From Arthrobacter beigongshangensis (GTDB lineage Bacteria; Bacillota; Bacilli; Bacillales_A; Planococcaceae): DNA of 64,000 nucleotides. The DNA lies in the NCBI RefSeq assembly GCF_016820585.1, contig NZ_JADHDX010000009.1, positions 62,001-126,000 of the forward strand. Direction: 5' to 3'. Shown here piece after piece: positions 45,186 through 54,071 of this stretch. The position numbers were made by a program, and so were the translations under genes. The notes under the pieces are model-generated. The model did not search any database and was not told the origin of the DNA. It saw only the letters and a list, made by a program, of their open reading frames with translations. Positions within the stretch are counted from its first letter, which is position 1. Each line of letters starts with the position of its first letter.

Positions 45186-46094
45186 GTGAACACGTGGTAT
45201 TGTGCGGTCCCGGTAGCGACAGTGTGGACGTCACCTGAATCATCGCGAACGATTGACCAGGCAGGGACAGGGAATCCAGTTCAATTAACAAAATGGCTGG
45301 AGCAGCTGACATTTGAAGTACGGCTAGACCTGTTTGAAGGAAATCGTGTACAGACACAGCTGTTATATGGCGAGCCGGTTATTGTCGAAGGTATTCACGG
45401 AGATTGGGCGAAAATCATTGCTGTTTGGCAGCCGTCGAAAAAGGATGTACGTGGTTATCCGGGATGGGTGCCACTTGTGCAATTGAAGGAAGCGAAACCC
45501 ATTCATGCGCAAGGATTTGCCAAAGTGATAGCTGGGAAAGCGCAGCTCTGGCATACAGATGGCTCACCAACTAGCGTGATTGCATTCAATACAGTGTTGC
45601 CTTATAAGGATGAAGCAGGTGAGTATGTGTGTGTAAGTACACCAGACGGCGATGCGTTGTTGTCGAAGCATGATGTGGAGATAGCACCGTCCATTCACCG
45701 ATTTCCTAAAAGGTCCGCGGCCGAAGCGGTACATAAGGGTTTTGCTTTCCTCGATCTACCCTATTTTTGGGGCGGGACATCTTCATACGGCTATGACTGC
45801 TCCGGTTTCACCTACAATATGTTGAGGGCTTGTGGCTATATAATTGCGCGAGATGCTAGTGATCAAGTGTGTGGAGGCAAGGGAATTCCGATGGATAATC
45901 CAGCATGTTGGGTAAAGGGAGATCTTCTTTTTTTCGCTGATGAAGGACAAGGAGATGTTCGACACGTCGGGTTTTACGCGGGAAATGGCCTATTGCTGCA
46001 TTCACATTGCACGGGGAAATCAGTGGAAGTGATTAAGCTAAAAGGATCGAGCCTAGAGAGTAATCTTTGTGCAGTTCGCCGTTATGAAATATGA
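45186..46094 (+). CDS. NlpC/P60 endopeptidase, YkfC-like gamma-D-Glu-diamino acid endopeptidase
   Basis: 302 residues without a signal peptide. Two SH3b-like domains (about 1-90 and 95-165) precede a C-terminal NlpC/P60 domain with catalytic Cys in YDCSGFTYNM, His in VRHVGFYAGNG and a third polar residue in LLHSHCTG. The layout matches YkfC, which cleaves L-Ala-gamma-D-Glu|meso-Dap in the cytosol. GTG 45186 follows GAGAGGAGAGCGGAG. Works naturally downstream of LdcA in peptidoglycan recycling; the epimerase YkfB is not encoded nearby. Confidence 0.9.
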   Translation: MNTWYCAVPVATVWTSPESSRTIDQAGTGNPVQLTKWLEQLTFEVRLDLFEGNRVQTQLLYGEPVIVEGIHGDWAKIIAVWQPSKKDVRGYPGWVPLVQLKEAKPIHAQGFAKVIAGKAQLWHTDGSPTSVIAFNTVLPYKDEAGEYVCVSTPDGDALLSKHDVEIAPSIHRFPKRSAAEAVHKGFAFLDLPYFWGGTSSYGYDCSGFTYNMLRACGYIIARDASDQVCGGKGIPMDNPACWVKGDLLFFADEGQGDVRHVGFYAGNGLLLHSHCTGKSVEVIKLKGSSLESNLCAVRRYEI

Positions 46095-46101
46095 TTTTTT
46101 G

Positions 46102-46136
46102 AAGCCATTTCCAGCATATAGAGATGGCTTTTTTTG
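46102..46136 (+). terminator. Terminator after the NlpC/P60 gene
   Basis: Imperfect stem AAGCCATTTC/GAGATGGCTT (46102-46111, 46121-46130) and T-run. Confidence 0.82.
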
Positions 46137-46310
46137 TTTGAAAAATTTCGCTTATGGGTAGATTAATAAAGTATGAATCCATAAAATTAGTGTCTTTATT
46201 TATTTGTAACTTCGCCTCGAATTGTTGGAATGTTGAAGAAACAAATGAAATACTTTATAATTAGATAGTCAACGACAACCTCCGACATCATTCGACAAAA
46301 AACTTCTTCC

Positions 46311-46350
46311 GCCCACTGTAAATGGGCCCCAACCGATGGGACGCTCGTCC
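46311..46350. other. Two GC-rich short hairpins in the AT-rich region before urease
   Basis: GCCCA/TGGGC (46311-46327) and the interrupted palindrome GGACG-CT-CGTCC (46339-46350) stand out in the gap 46095-46473. I see no intrinsic T-run for either. No coding sequence or strong promoter was recognised in the rest of the gap. A structured RNA, operator or repeat remnant is possible. Confidence 0.35.
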
Positions 46351-46473
46351 TACGCTGTATGTTCTTGCAGTAATTATAAAACACAAAGAGAGTTAGGAAT
46401 ACGCAATAAGGAAGCCTGTCTAATTTGAATTAGTTTGGTTTATTTATCACACAAAAAAATGAGGTGCTTTGAA

Positions 46474-46776
46474 TTGAAACTATCACCAGTTGAACAGGAG
46501 AAATTGCTTCTTCACGTGGCGGGAGAACTCGCGCTTAAGCGGAAGGAACGAGGGGTTAAGTTAAATTACCCAGAATCGATGGCATTACTTAGCCATTTCA
46601 TCATGGAAGGCGCGCGCGATGGTAAGACGGTTGCACAGCTGATGAGTGAAGGCAAACAGGTGTTGACGGTTGACGATGTTATGGAAGGCGTTGGCGATAT
46701 GATTAGCGACGTGCAGATTGAGTGTACATTCCCAGATGGGACGAAGCTTGTGACGGTCCATCGCCCAATTCAATAA
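46474..46776 (+). CDS. ureA: Urease subunit gamma
   Basis: 100 residues, the standard gamma-subunit length. It is part of the (alpha-beta-gamma)3 nickel enzyme that hydrolyses urea to ammonia and carbamate. The start is TTG 46474 with GAGGTG 7 nt upstream, giving the canonical MKLSP-type N-terminus; an ATG 18 nt earlier extends it unnaturally. First gene of ureABCEFGD. Confidence 0.95.
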   Translation: MKLSPVEQEKLLLHVAGELALKRKERGVKLNYPESMALLSHFIMEGARDGKTVAQLMSEGKQVLTVDDVMEGVGDMISDVQIECTFPDGTKLVTVHRPIQ

Positions 46777-46791
46777 AAGGAGGATTCATCC

Positions 46792-47160
46792 ATGATTCCA
46801 GGAGAAATTAGGCCAGCAGAAGGCGTGATTGAAATTAATGTTGGGCGTCCAGTAAAAACGGTTCGCGTCGCAAATACAGGCGATCGCCCAATTCAGGTGG
46901 GTTCCCACTTTCACTTTGTTGAGGTCAATAAATACCTGACGTTTGATCGTGAGGAATCGGTTGGGATGCACTTGAACATTCCGTCTGGTACAGCCGTGCG
47001 TTTTGAACCAGGTGAAGAGAAGGAAGTTGAGCTGACGGAGTTCGGCGGAAAACGCCATGTGTTTGGGTTGAATAAGTTGACGGAAGGCTCGACGCATAAT
47101 AAGGATGAAATTTTGGACAAGGCAATAGAGGGCGGTTTTAAAGGAGCGGAGGACAAATGA
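46792..47160 (+). CDS. ureB: Urease subunit beta
   Basis: 122 residues; hallmark [17 protein letters not shown] and [13 protein letters not shown] motifs. Structural subunit without catalytic residues. Strong AAAGGAGG site; overlaps ureC by 4 nt (ATGA). Confidence 0.96.
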   Translation: MIPGEIRPAEGVIEINVGRPVKTVRVANTGDRPIQVGSHFHFVEVNKYLTFDREESVGMHLNIPSGTAVRFEPGEEKEVELTEFGGKRHVFGLNKLTEGSTHNKDEILDKAIEGGFKGAEDK

Positions 47161-48872
47161 AGGTTACACATGAGCAATATGCAAAAATGTTCGGTCCGAC
47201 AGTCGGTGACAAAATCCGTCTTGCAGATACAGACTTGTGGATTGAAATTGAAAAAGATTATACGACTTACGGTGATGAAGGTGTTTTTGGCGGTGGAAAA
47301 TCTCTGCGTGTATCGATGGGGCAGAATGGTAAAAACACACGTGATGAAGGTGTGCTAGACACGGTCATTACGAACGTCATGATTATTGATTACACAGGGA
47401 TTGTCAAAGCAGATATTGGAATTAAAGATGGTCGTATCATTGGGGTCGGTAAGGCTGGTAATCCGAATTCGATGGATGGCGTTGATCAGGATATGATTAT
47501 TGGCGTGGGAACGGAAGTGTATGCGGGTGAAGGCTTAATCGCGACAGCGGGTGCCATTGATACACATATTCACTTCATTAGTCCTCAACAGGTTGAAACA
47601 GCACTGAATGCTGGAACGACGACATTTATCGGTGGTGGGACGGGCCCGGCAGCGGGATCGAAGGCTACGAGTGTCACGCCGGGTGTATGGCATCTTCACC
47701 GGATGTTGCAAGCGGTTGAAGATTTACCAGTTAACGTCGGTCTTCTTGGTAAAGGAAGTGCATCTGTTCCTGAGCCGATTATTGAACAAATTCAGGCTGG
47801 TGCAATCGGCATGAAGATACATGAAGACTGGGGTGCGACTCCCGCTGCACTCGATCAGAGTCTAACGGTGGCGGATGAATATGATATTCAGGTCGCGCTT
47901 CACTCTGATACGCTCAACGAGGCAGGTTTTGTGGAAGATACGATTGCGGCGATTGACGGCCGTGTCATTCATATTTTCCATACAGAAGGAGCAGGGGGCG
48001 GACATGCACCGGATCAGCTGAAATTGGCGGGATATTCGAACATTTTACCCGCATCGACGAATCCAACAAAACCGTTTACGACAAATACGATAGACGAGCA
48101 TTTAGACATGCTGATGGTCTGTCACCATTTGAAACACGATGTAACAGAAGATGTGGCATTTGCTGACTCGCGTATCCGTCCTGAAACAATTGCGGCGGAA
48201 GACATCATGCAGGATATGGGGATTCTCAGTATTATGTCCTCAGATTCACAAGCGATGGGCCGTGTCGGTGAAGTGACGATTCGTACGTTCCAAACGGCTG
48301 ATAAAATGAAAAAACAGCGTGGTCCTCTTCCACAAGACGAAGGAAAAGATCATGATAATTATCGTGTGAAACGTTATATTGCAAAATTAAACATTAACCC
48401 AGCGATTGCTCACGGCATTAGTCATGAGGTTGGTTCTATTGAAGAAGGAAAACTTGCGGATATTATTTTATGGGATCCGGCATTCTTTGGCGTCAAAGCA
48501 GAAGTTGTGATTAAAGGCGGAATCGCAGTGTACGCTATGACAGGTGATCCGAATGCTTCAATTCCGACACCGCAACCGATGATGGGTCGTCGTATGTATG
48601 GTTTTCATGGTAAAGGGCCACAAAATGCAGCAATGACATTTTTACCGAAAATTGCAGTGGAAGAAGGTCTTCCAGAAAAACTCGGTTTACAGCGAATGAT
48701 TGGTACGGTGAAAAACTGCCGTAACATAGGAAAAGCAGACATGAAGCATAATAGTGAAACACCTGAAATCGACGTCAATCCAGAGACATATGAAGTGAAA
48801 ATTGACGGTGTCTTGGCGACTTGCGAACCGGTAAGTGTACTTCCGATGGCGCAGCGATACTTCTTATTTTAA
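47157..48872 (+). CDS. ureC: Urease subunit alpha (catalytic)
   Basis: 571 residues of the amidohydrolase superfamily. Ni ligands: His pair in DTHIHFISP, carbamylated Lys 220 in [11 protein letters not shown], His in [10 protein letters not shown] and [14 protein letters not shown], and Asp in [10 protein letters not shown]. The mobile flap [10 protein letters not shown] carries the active-site Cys and His. All needed residues are intact, so the enzyme should be active when loaded with nickel. Confidence 0.98.
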   Translation: MKVTHEQYAKMFGPTVGDKIRLADTDLWIEIEKDYTTYGDEGVFGGGKSLRVSMGQNGKNTRDEGVLDTVITNVMIIDYTGIVKADIGIKDGRIIGVGKAGNPNSMDGVDQDMIIGVGTEVYAGEGLIATAGAIDTHIHFISPQQVETALNAGTTTFIGGGTGPAAGSKATSVTPGVWHLHRMLQAVEDLPVNVGLLGKGSASVPEPIIEQIQAGAIGMKIHEDWGATPAALDQSLTVADEYDIQVALHSDTLNEAGFVEDTIAAIDGRVIHIFHTEGAGGGHAPDQLKLAGYSNILPASTNPTKPFTTNTIDEHLDMLMVCHHLKHDVTEDVAFADSRIRPETIAAEDIMQDMGILSIMSSDSQAMGRVGEVTIRTFQTADKMKKQRGPLPQDEGKDHDNYRVKRYIAKLNINPAIAHGISHEVGSIEEGKLADIILWDPAFFGVKAEVVIKGGIAVYAMTGDPNASIPTPQPMMGRRMYGFHGKGPQNAAMTFLPKIAVEEGLPEKLGLQRMIGTVKNCRNIGKADMKHNSETPEIDVNPETYEVKIDGVLATCEPVSVLPMAQRYFLF

Positions 48873-48890
48873 GTAAAAGGAGATTAACAA

Positions 48891-49337
48891 ATGCTTATTG
48901 AAAAAATAATTGGTAATGTGGGACATCACGAAGAAATTGAAGGAAAAAAGACGGAGTGGATTGAGCTTGACTGGGAGGAATTGAGCAAGCGCATTCTGCG
49001 TACTGAAACGGATCAAGGGACAGATATCGCACTGAGAATTGACCAGGAAGAGCCACTTCAATATGGTGATATCTTATTTGAAGACGACGACCGTCGTATC
49101 GCACTTCGCACAAAAATGGAGCCAGTCATCGTTATTAGCCCGAAAGATATGACGGAGATGGGGAAAACGGCTTTCGAACTTGGAAATCGCCATACTCCAG
49201 CATTAATTGAAGAAAACGAAGTCATTGTGCGGGCAGACCACACATTGAATAAATTGTTAGATGAAGTGGGTGTTGCATATGAAACAACGGAAAGACGCTT
49301 CAAACAACCATTCAAATATCGCGGACATTCCCACTGA
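48891..49337 (+). CDS. ureE: Urease accessory protein UreE (nickel chaperone)
   Basis: 148 residues: N-terminal peptide-binding domain and C-terminal metal-binding domain. The C-terminus ends in a short GHSH tail rather than a long poly-His tract, so nickel storage capacity is probably low. AAAGGAG site; 3' end overlaps the likely start of ureF. Confidence 0.94.
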   Translation: MLIEKIIGNVGHHEEIEGKKTEWIELDWEELSKRILRTETDQGTDIALRIDQEEPLQYGDILFEDDDRRIALRTKMEPVIVISPKDMTEMGKTAFELGNRHTPALIEENEVIVRADHTLNKLLDEVGVAYETTERRFKQPFKYRGHSH

Positions 49338-50019
49338 TCTTGCCCTTTTACGGTTAATGCAGATTCACGATTCTGCATTTCCAATTGGGTCTTTTACACA
49401 GACGTATGGAATGGAGACGTACATCCAAGAAGATATCATCCGAACAAAAGAGGATTTGATTGCTTATTGTACCTCGTTTCTCTTTCATAATTTGGTGCGT
49501 GGGGATGCGATTTTAATACAGGAAGCATATGCGGCAGCTCAGAAAAAAGATGTTGAGCAGCTTCTCTATTTGGAGCAATTATGCGGAGCCATGAAGCTGG
49601 CGAAGGAATCACGCGAAGCGAGTGTCAATCTTGGCAGACAGTTCATTAAAACTGTGTCTCCACTTGGCACGGATGTGTTTCTTGCTGAGTGGCAAGCTCG
49701 GATTGAAAGGAAAGAGATTAAAGGACATTACGCTATTCTCTATGGGATTTATAGCGCGACAACTGGCGTCAGTATGCATCAGGCAGTGATGATGTATTTG
49801 TTTGCCACACTTAATGGACTTGTTCAAAATGCAGTCCGCGCGGTGCCATTCGGGCAAACGACGGGCGTGGAAGTGACATATGCTTTGATTGAACAGGTGA
49901 CGAAGGCGGCGGAATTAGTGTCAACGTTGAAGTTAGCCGATATTAGCAATAATGCACTTGGCATTGAGCTCGCTTCAATGCGGCATGAATATTTGTTTTC
50001 GAGGTTGTTTATTTCTTGA
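49279..50019 (+). CDS. ureF: Urease accessory protein UreF
   Basis: 246 residues, all-helical. QIHDSAFPIGSFTQTYGMET is the family signature; it acts in the UreDFG activation complex as the gatekeeper for UreG. ATG 49279 is used; ATG 49261 is an alternative six codons upstream. Both lie within the ureE coding region, overlapping it by about 60 nt in another frame. Confidence 0.93.
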   Translation: MKQRKDASNNHSNIADIPTDLALLRLMQIHDSAFPIGSFTQTYGMETYIQEDIIRTKEDLIAYCTSFLFHNLVRGDAILIQEAYAAAQKKDVEQLLYLEQLCGAMKLAKESREASVNLGRQFIKTVSPLGTDVFLAEWQARIERKEIKGHYAILYGIYSATTGVSMHQAVMMYLFATLNGLVQNAVRAVPFGQTTGVEVTYALIEQVTKAAELVSTLKLADISNNALGIELASMRHEYLFSRLFIS

Positions 50020-50037
50020 TTTGGAAGGAGTTATTTT

Positions 50038-50652
50038 ATGAAACCAGTACGTATTGGCATCGGTGGACCAGTTGGATCGGGCAAAACTTCGCTCGTCGAC
50101 CAACTTACACGTGTGATGCATAAAGACTATAATGTGGCGGTCATTACGAATGATATTTACACACGTGAAGACGCTCAATTTTTAATAAATAGTGGTGTGT
50201 TGGAAGAGAACCGCATTTTAGGTGTTGAAACGGGAGGTTGCCCGCATACAGCCATTCGTGAAGATGCTTCGATGAACTTTGCAGCAATAGATGAACTGAA
50301 AAACCGTTTTGCCGACTTGGATATTATCTTTGTGGAAAGTGGCGGCGATAATTTGTCTGCGACGTTTAGCCCTGAGCTTGTTGACGGTTATATCTATGTC
50401 ATTGATGTTGCAGAAGGTCAGGATATTCCGCGTAAAGGCGGTCCAGCATTAACGCGCTCAGATTTATTATTAATTAATAAAACTGATTTAGCTCCGTATG
50501 TTGGCGTGGATCTTGAATTGATGGATAGTGATGCAAAAAAAATGCGTAATGGTCGTCCATATATTTTCACGGATGTACGAACGCAGAAAAATGTTGATAA
50601 AGTAGTCGATTGGATCAAGCACAGTATGCTGTTGGAAGGTGCAGGTGCTTAA
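50038..50652 (+). CDS. ureG: Urease accessory GTPase UreG
   Basis: 204 residues. P-loop [27 protein letters not shown] with the Cys-Pro-His nickel/zinc site, [11 protein letters not shown] and NKTDLAP. Couples GTP hydrolysis to nickel insertion into UreC. GGAAGGAG site; overlaps ureD by several nucleotides. Confidence 0.97.
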   Translation: MKPVRIGIGGPVGSGKTSLVDQLTRVMHKDYNVAVITNDIYTREDAQFLINSGVLEENRILGVETGGCPHTAIREDASMNFAAIDELKNRFADLDIIFVESGGDNLSATFSPELVDGYIYVIDVAEGQDIPRKGGPALTRSDLLLINKTDLAPYVGVDLELMDSDAKKMRNGRPYIFTDVRTQKNVDKVVDWIKHSMLLEGAGA

Positions 50653-51451
50653 ACCAACCCGCGCCATCCATCACGGGAAACTGGATATGGCATTCGAATT
50701 AAGGAGAGGCTTTACACGGATGCCGCATGTTTACCAACAGCCTCCGTTGAAGGCGAGTCGGGAATTGTACGAAGGACAAGATCCGACTGCGACCGTCTAT
50801 ATTATGGAGTCGTCTGGCGGGATGGTATCGGGGGATCGCAATGATATTACAGTGAAGCTTGGACCAGATAGTCGAGTACGGTTGACGCAGCAATCGGCGT
50901 TGAAAATCTATCCGTCGCATACGGGTGATATATGCCTGTTTACAATCGAGGTCGACCTTGCGGAACGTTCGCGTTTGGAGTGGATGCCTGAGGTGCTTAT
51001 TCCATTTGTTGACGCGAAATTTCAAGTGGACACAACGCTACGAGTTGCGGATGATGCGACGATATTATGGGGCGAGATTGTCGCGCCTGGACGTGAAAAA
51101 CGTGGTGAGGTATTTGATTATCAATCATTTCGGTCGAATTTTAAGATTTTCGTTGAGGATGAGTTGATCGCTTTTGACTCGCTACATTTTGCACCGCAGG
51201 ATGTTGACCTTGGTAGCATAGGTGTCCTTGAGGGAGCGATGTATGTCGGTTCCATTTGGCTTGTTTCGCCGAATGCCAAGGATGTTGATGTGCGCGCATT
51301 GCAGGAAACGTTGCGGATTGAAGAGGGATTGAAGGCCGGTATAACGAGGCTTGAAGGCAATGCAATTCACTGCAGATGGCTGGCGGTCGACCAGTGGAAG
51401 ATGCAAGAAGAAATGAAGCGCGTGTATGCGTTGCTGGCGGATATGGTTTAA
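50645..51451 (+). CDS. ureD: Urease accessory protein UreD
   Basis: About 268 residues. [12 protein letters not shown] and [12 protein letters not shown] are UreD/UreH hallmarks; it binds apo-urease and recruits UreF and UreG. The start is GTG 50645 (GGAAGG 5 nt upstream) or GTG 50639, both inside the 3' end of ureG. Final gene of the operon; no nickel permease gene follows. Confidence 0.94.
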   Translation: MLKPTRAIHHGKLDMAFELRRGFTRMPHVYQQPPLKASRELYEGQDPTATVYIMESSGGMVSGDRNDITVKLGPDSRVRLTQQSALKIYPSHTGDICLFTIEVDLAERSRLEWMPEVLIPFVDAKFQVDTTLRVADDATILWGEIVAPGREKRGEVFDYQSFRSNFKIFVEDELIAFDSLHFAPQDVDLGSIGVLEGAMYVGSIWLVSPNAKDVDVRALQETLRIEEGLKAGITRLEGNAIHCRWLAVDQWKMQEEMKRVYALLADMV

Positions 51452-51481
51452 AAGGACACCCTTGCGAAGGGTGTCCTTTTT
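51450..51481 (+). terminator. Urease operon terminator
   Basis: Perfect 14-bp stem AAAAGGACACCCTT/AAGGGTGTCCTTTT with a 3-nt loop and T5 (51477-51481). Confidence 0.95.
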
Positions 51482-51614
51482 GGCGGTGGAAGGCATGTTG
51501 ATTTATCTTGACAGTTACTAAAAGCTCCCTAATCGATTTTCAGTTTTCAGTTCGTGGAAAATGCCTGATTAGGTGTATACTGTATTCAAGTAATGTTACT
51601 AGGGAGAGAATTCG

Positions 51615-52091
51615 ATGATAGAAAATAGACCTATGGGCCAATCGCGCACAATCCAGACGAAACTAGTTTTACCGCCAGATACCAATCACCTTCAGACGAT
51701 TTTTGGGGGACAGGTCCTCGCCTATATAGATGAAATTGCTGCAATTACGGCAATGAAACACTCAAATACGGCAGTTGTTACTGCCTCAATTGATTCAGTT
51801 GATTTCATGTCATCTGCACGTGTCGGTGATGTGCTAGAGCTTGAAGCAATTGTCACATCAACGGGAAGAACGTCGATGGAGGTTTTCGTATCTGTCCATT
51901 CAATGAATCTATTAACGGGTGTAACGAAATTGACAACAGAATCCTTTTTGACGATGGTTGCTATGGATGAAAACAATAAACCTACGCCAGTGCCGGGTAT
52001 TTATCCGGAAACGGAAGTTGAAAAGAGCTTGTTCGACACGGCACCAGCACGTCGTGAACATCGGAAATTGCGGAGTGAGATGAAGCATTAA
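51615..52091 (+). CDS. Acyl-CoA thioesterase, hotdog fold (YciA/BACH-like)
   Basis: 158 residues, single hotdog domain. The conserved turn TIFGGQVLAYIDEIAAITAM (about 29-48) holds the family Asp/Glu-type catalytic region, and VTASIDSVDFMSSARVGD the substrate groove. Hydrolyses acyl-CoA in the cytosol; chain preference unknown. AGGGAGAG site at proper spacing. Confidence 0.9.
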   Translation: MIENRPMGQSRTIQTKLVLPPDTNHLQTIFGGQVLAYIDEIAAITAMKHSNTAVVTASIDSVDFMSSARVGDVLELEAIVTSTGRTSMEVFVSVHSMNLLTGVTKLTTESFLTMVAMDENNKPTPVPGIYPETEVEKSLFDTAPARREHRKLRSEMKH

Positions 52092-52137
52092 TCTGAACGA
52101 ATAGTATGTCAATTTAAAATAGTTTTCACTTTACCTG

Positions 52138-52166
52138 TTGACATTCTATTTAGGGGCATGTAAAGT
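52138..52166 (+). promoter_or_regulatory. Promoter for the SAM-I leader
   Basis: TTGACA (52138-52143), 17 bp, TAAAGT (52161-52166); predicted start about 20 nt before the riboswitch. Confidence 0.8.
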
Positions 52167-52192
52167 ATGAGCTACCAACTGAATACGTAACT

Positions 52193-52306
52193 TTCTTATC
52201 CAGAGAGGTGGAGGGACTGGCCCTTTGATACCTCAGCAACAGACTTTTTTAGTACTGTGCTAATTCCAGAAGCCGAAGCATTTTGCTTGTAGCTTGAAGA
52301 TAAGAA
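52193..52306 (+). ncRNA. SAM-I riboswitch (S-box leader)
   Basis: P1 closes with TTCTTATC (52193-52200) and GATAAGAA (52299-52306). Inside are the conserved AGAGAGGTGGAGGGACTGG, TTTGATACCTCAGCAAC and GTGCTAATTCCAG blocks. High S-adenosylmethionine should favour the terminator at 52327. Controls the MetE-like gene downstream. Confidence 0.96.
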
Positions 52307-52326
52307 GAGCAAAAAGCGAAATTGCC

Positions 52327-52362
52327 AAAACCTCTTCTTGAATTGTAGAAGAGGTTTTTTTG
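52327..52362 (+). terminator. SAM-I controlled terminator
   Basis: 12-bp stem AAAACCTCTTCT/AGAAGAGGTTTT (52327-52338, 52347-52358) and T-run. Confidence 0.93.
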
Positions 52363-52407
52363 TTCTATCTGGAGACTGTTACCTTCAAGGAAATAGGGAG
52401 GGAATTT

Positions 52408-52470
52408 ATGTCGAATGGATTAATCAAACAGTACGCTCATTCGCGATACTGCCCCAAGATAAGCAAGTAG
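52408..52470 (+). CDS. Possible 20-residue leader peptide or orphan small ORF
   Basis: ATG 52408 is preceded by GGGAGGGAATTT and opens a 20-codon frame ending TAG at 52468-52470. It is placed between the SAM-I terminator and the methyltransferase start at 52539. The peptide is basic with one Cys and no repeated Met. Either a translated leader or a remnant; translation is unproven. Confidence 0.4.
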   Translation: MSNGLIKQYAHSRYCPKISK

Positions 52471-52538
52471 CAGCACTCATTTGTGCTCTTACTATAAGAT
52501 CATCATTTACTACTAAAAATAGAAAGAAGGAATTTACC

Positions 52539-53651
52539 ATGACAAATACATCAACTACTGTAACGAAAGCGCCATTCAGAGCAGATCACGTAGGAAGTTT
52601 ACTACGTCCAGATAATTTGCACCAAGCTCGAAAAGAATTCAAAGAAGGTACGCTTACAGCACAACAATTACGTGAAGTTGAAACGCAGGAAATTAAGCGT
52701 GTTGTCGATAAGCAAATTGAAGTCGGCTTGGAGCTTGTGACGGATGGTGAATTTAGACGTACATGGTGGCATTTGGACTTCTTGGAGCATCTAAATGGCA
52801 TCGAAGGTTATGTGCCAGAAACGGGCTATGAGTTTGATGGTGTAGAAACTGAACGCTACAACATTCGTACAACGGGAAAAATCTCATTTAATTCAGATCA
52901 TCCTTTCATTAAGGACTTTGTCGAATTCAATAAAATTGTCGATGGTCGTGCGGTTGCCAAACAAACGATTCCGAGCCCGAACCAATTATTCCATCCTGAT
53001 ATTTTCAACGCAGCGGTATATCCCGACTACGAAGCATATGCGGTGGATATCATCAAAGCTTATCAAGATGCGTTAAAAGCCTTTTACGATGCGGGCGTTC
53101 GTTATTTACAATTGGATGATGTTTACATTGCGGCACTTTCTTCGCCTGATCTTCAGTTCGGCGATCAAGGCTATACAAGAGAACAATTTATAGATCTAGC
53201 CTTACGTGTCATCAACGGTGTGTTGGAAGGAAAGCCGGAAGATTTAATCGTCACAACGCACTTATGCCGTGGAAATTACCAATCGACGTGGGCATTCCAA
53301 GGTAGCTATGGACTGATTGCACCAACATTATTCGCGAAGGAAAAAGTAGATGGCTTCTTCTTGGAATATGACGATGAGCGTTCAGGAGACTTTCAACCAT
53401 TGGACCATATACCAAACGGAGGTGCAAATGTCGTCCTTGGTGTTGTCACATCGAAAGACGGTAAACTAGAAGACAAAGAAACGATTAAAGCGCGTATTCA
53501 GGAGGCGGCAAAGTATGTGCCACTTGAACAACTGTGCCTTAGCCCACAATGTGGCTTCGCTTCTACACATCATGGCAACAAGCTGACAGAAGATGAGCAA
53601 TGGGAGAAATTAAAGTTTATCGTAGATGTTGCAAAGGAAGTTTGGAAGTAA
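52539..53651 (+). CDS. MetE-like methionine synthase-family protein (YxjG/YxjH group)
   Basis: 370 residues, a single cobalamin-independent methionine synthase C-terminal (TIM-barrel) domain. Zn ligands: TTHLCRGN (His, Cys), a Glu in LEYDDERSGDF and the Cys in SPQCGFAS. It lacks the N-terminal MetE half, as in B. subtilis YxjG and YxjH, which are also under S-box control. It probably transfers a methyl group to homocysteine from an uncertain donor. ATG 52539 has AAGAAGGAA upstream; a 67-codon upstream open extension is rejected. Confidence 0.92.
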   Translation: MTNTSTTVTKAPFRADHVGSLLRPDNLHQARKEFKEGTLTAQQLREVETQEIKRVVDKQIEVGLELVTDGEFRRTWWHLDFLEHLNGIEGYVPETGYEFDGVETERYNIRTTGKISFNSDHPFIKDFVEFNKIVDGRAVAKQTIPSPNQLFHPDIFNAAVYPDYEAYAVDIIKAYQDALKAFYDAGVRYLQLDDVYIAALSSPDLQFGDQGYTREQFIDLALRVINGVLEGKPEDLIVTTHLCRGNYQSTWAFQGSYGLIAPTLFAKEKVDGFFLEYDDERSGDFQPLDHIPNGGANVVLGVVTSKDGKLEDKETIKARIQEAAKYVPLEQLCLSPQCGFASTHHGNKLTEDEQWEKLKFIVDVAKEVWK

Positions 53652-53703
53652 AATAAATAATCCTGAACAAAGCCCATTCGCTTTGCTCAGGGTTATTTAT
53701 TTT
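53650..53703 (+). terminator. Terminator after the MetE-like gene
   Basis: Long imperfect stem: AAAATAAATAA, CCTGA and CAAAGC on the left pair with GCTTTG, TCAGG and TTATTTATTTT on the right. The T-rich right arm serves as the U-tract. Confidence 0.85.
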
Positions 53704-53800
53704 GCAATAAAAGGGACAGTGAAGATTGTTTGTGCATCGGTTTACCGATTGCGAGAGATGTTTTCATAAGGTGACAGTACCTCTACTATACACGCCTTTA

Positions 53801-53991
53801 TGTGGATAAGCCTTGGAATGTACGAATAGAAATAGTTTTCGCCCACTGACTTACTAACAGATTCAGTCATATTTGCTAGTAATCAACATATGAATGTGGA
53901 CAAGCTGTTGTTTAGTGAGAATTGGTTGATTATCCACATGTGGGTAACTAATTTACTTCGCTTTGGTTGTTTGAAGAGAAATTTGTCCACA
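53801..53991. promoter_or_regulatory. Cluster of five DnaA-box-like 9-mers
   Basis: TGTGGATAA (53801-53809, exact box, minus) and TTATCCACA (53930-53938, exact, plus) are joined by TGTGGACAA (53895-53903), TGTGGGTAA (53939-53947) and TTGTCCACA (53983-53991), each one base from consensus. The central two abut as an inverted pair. They fill the 368-nt gene-free gap before 54072. Resembles the non-oriC DnaA-binding clusters of Bacillus; no dnaA/dnaN or AT-rich unwinding element is present. Confidence 0.68.
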
Positions 53992-54071
53992 CATGTTCGA
54001 CAAAGAATCTTTATGAATAGAGTGAAACTTCGTCCATTCATTTCCGTATATAGGTAAAAGGGGTGTGGGCG

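Noticed and set aside
46196-46384. 62-codon minus-strand frame in the pre-urease gap
   Set aside because: No ribosome binding site and a composition unlike the neighbours; it overlaps the GC-rich hairpins and looks like chance.
49261-49337. A ureE-ureF fusion or frameshift
   Set aside because: Both products have full expected length; the overlap is an ordinary out-of-frame one.
53801-53991. The DnaA-box cluster as the chromosomal origin
   Set aside because: No dnaA, dnaN, rpmH or gyrase genes nearby and no clear AT-rich unwinding repeats, so oriC is unlikely.
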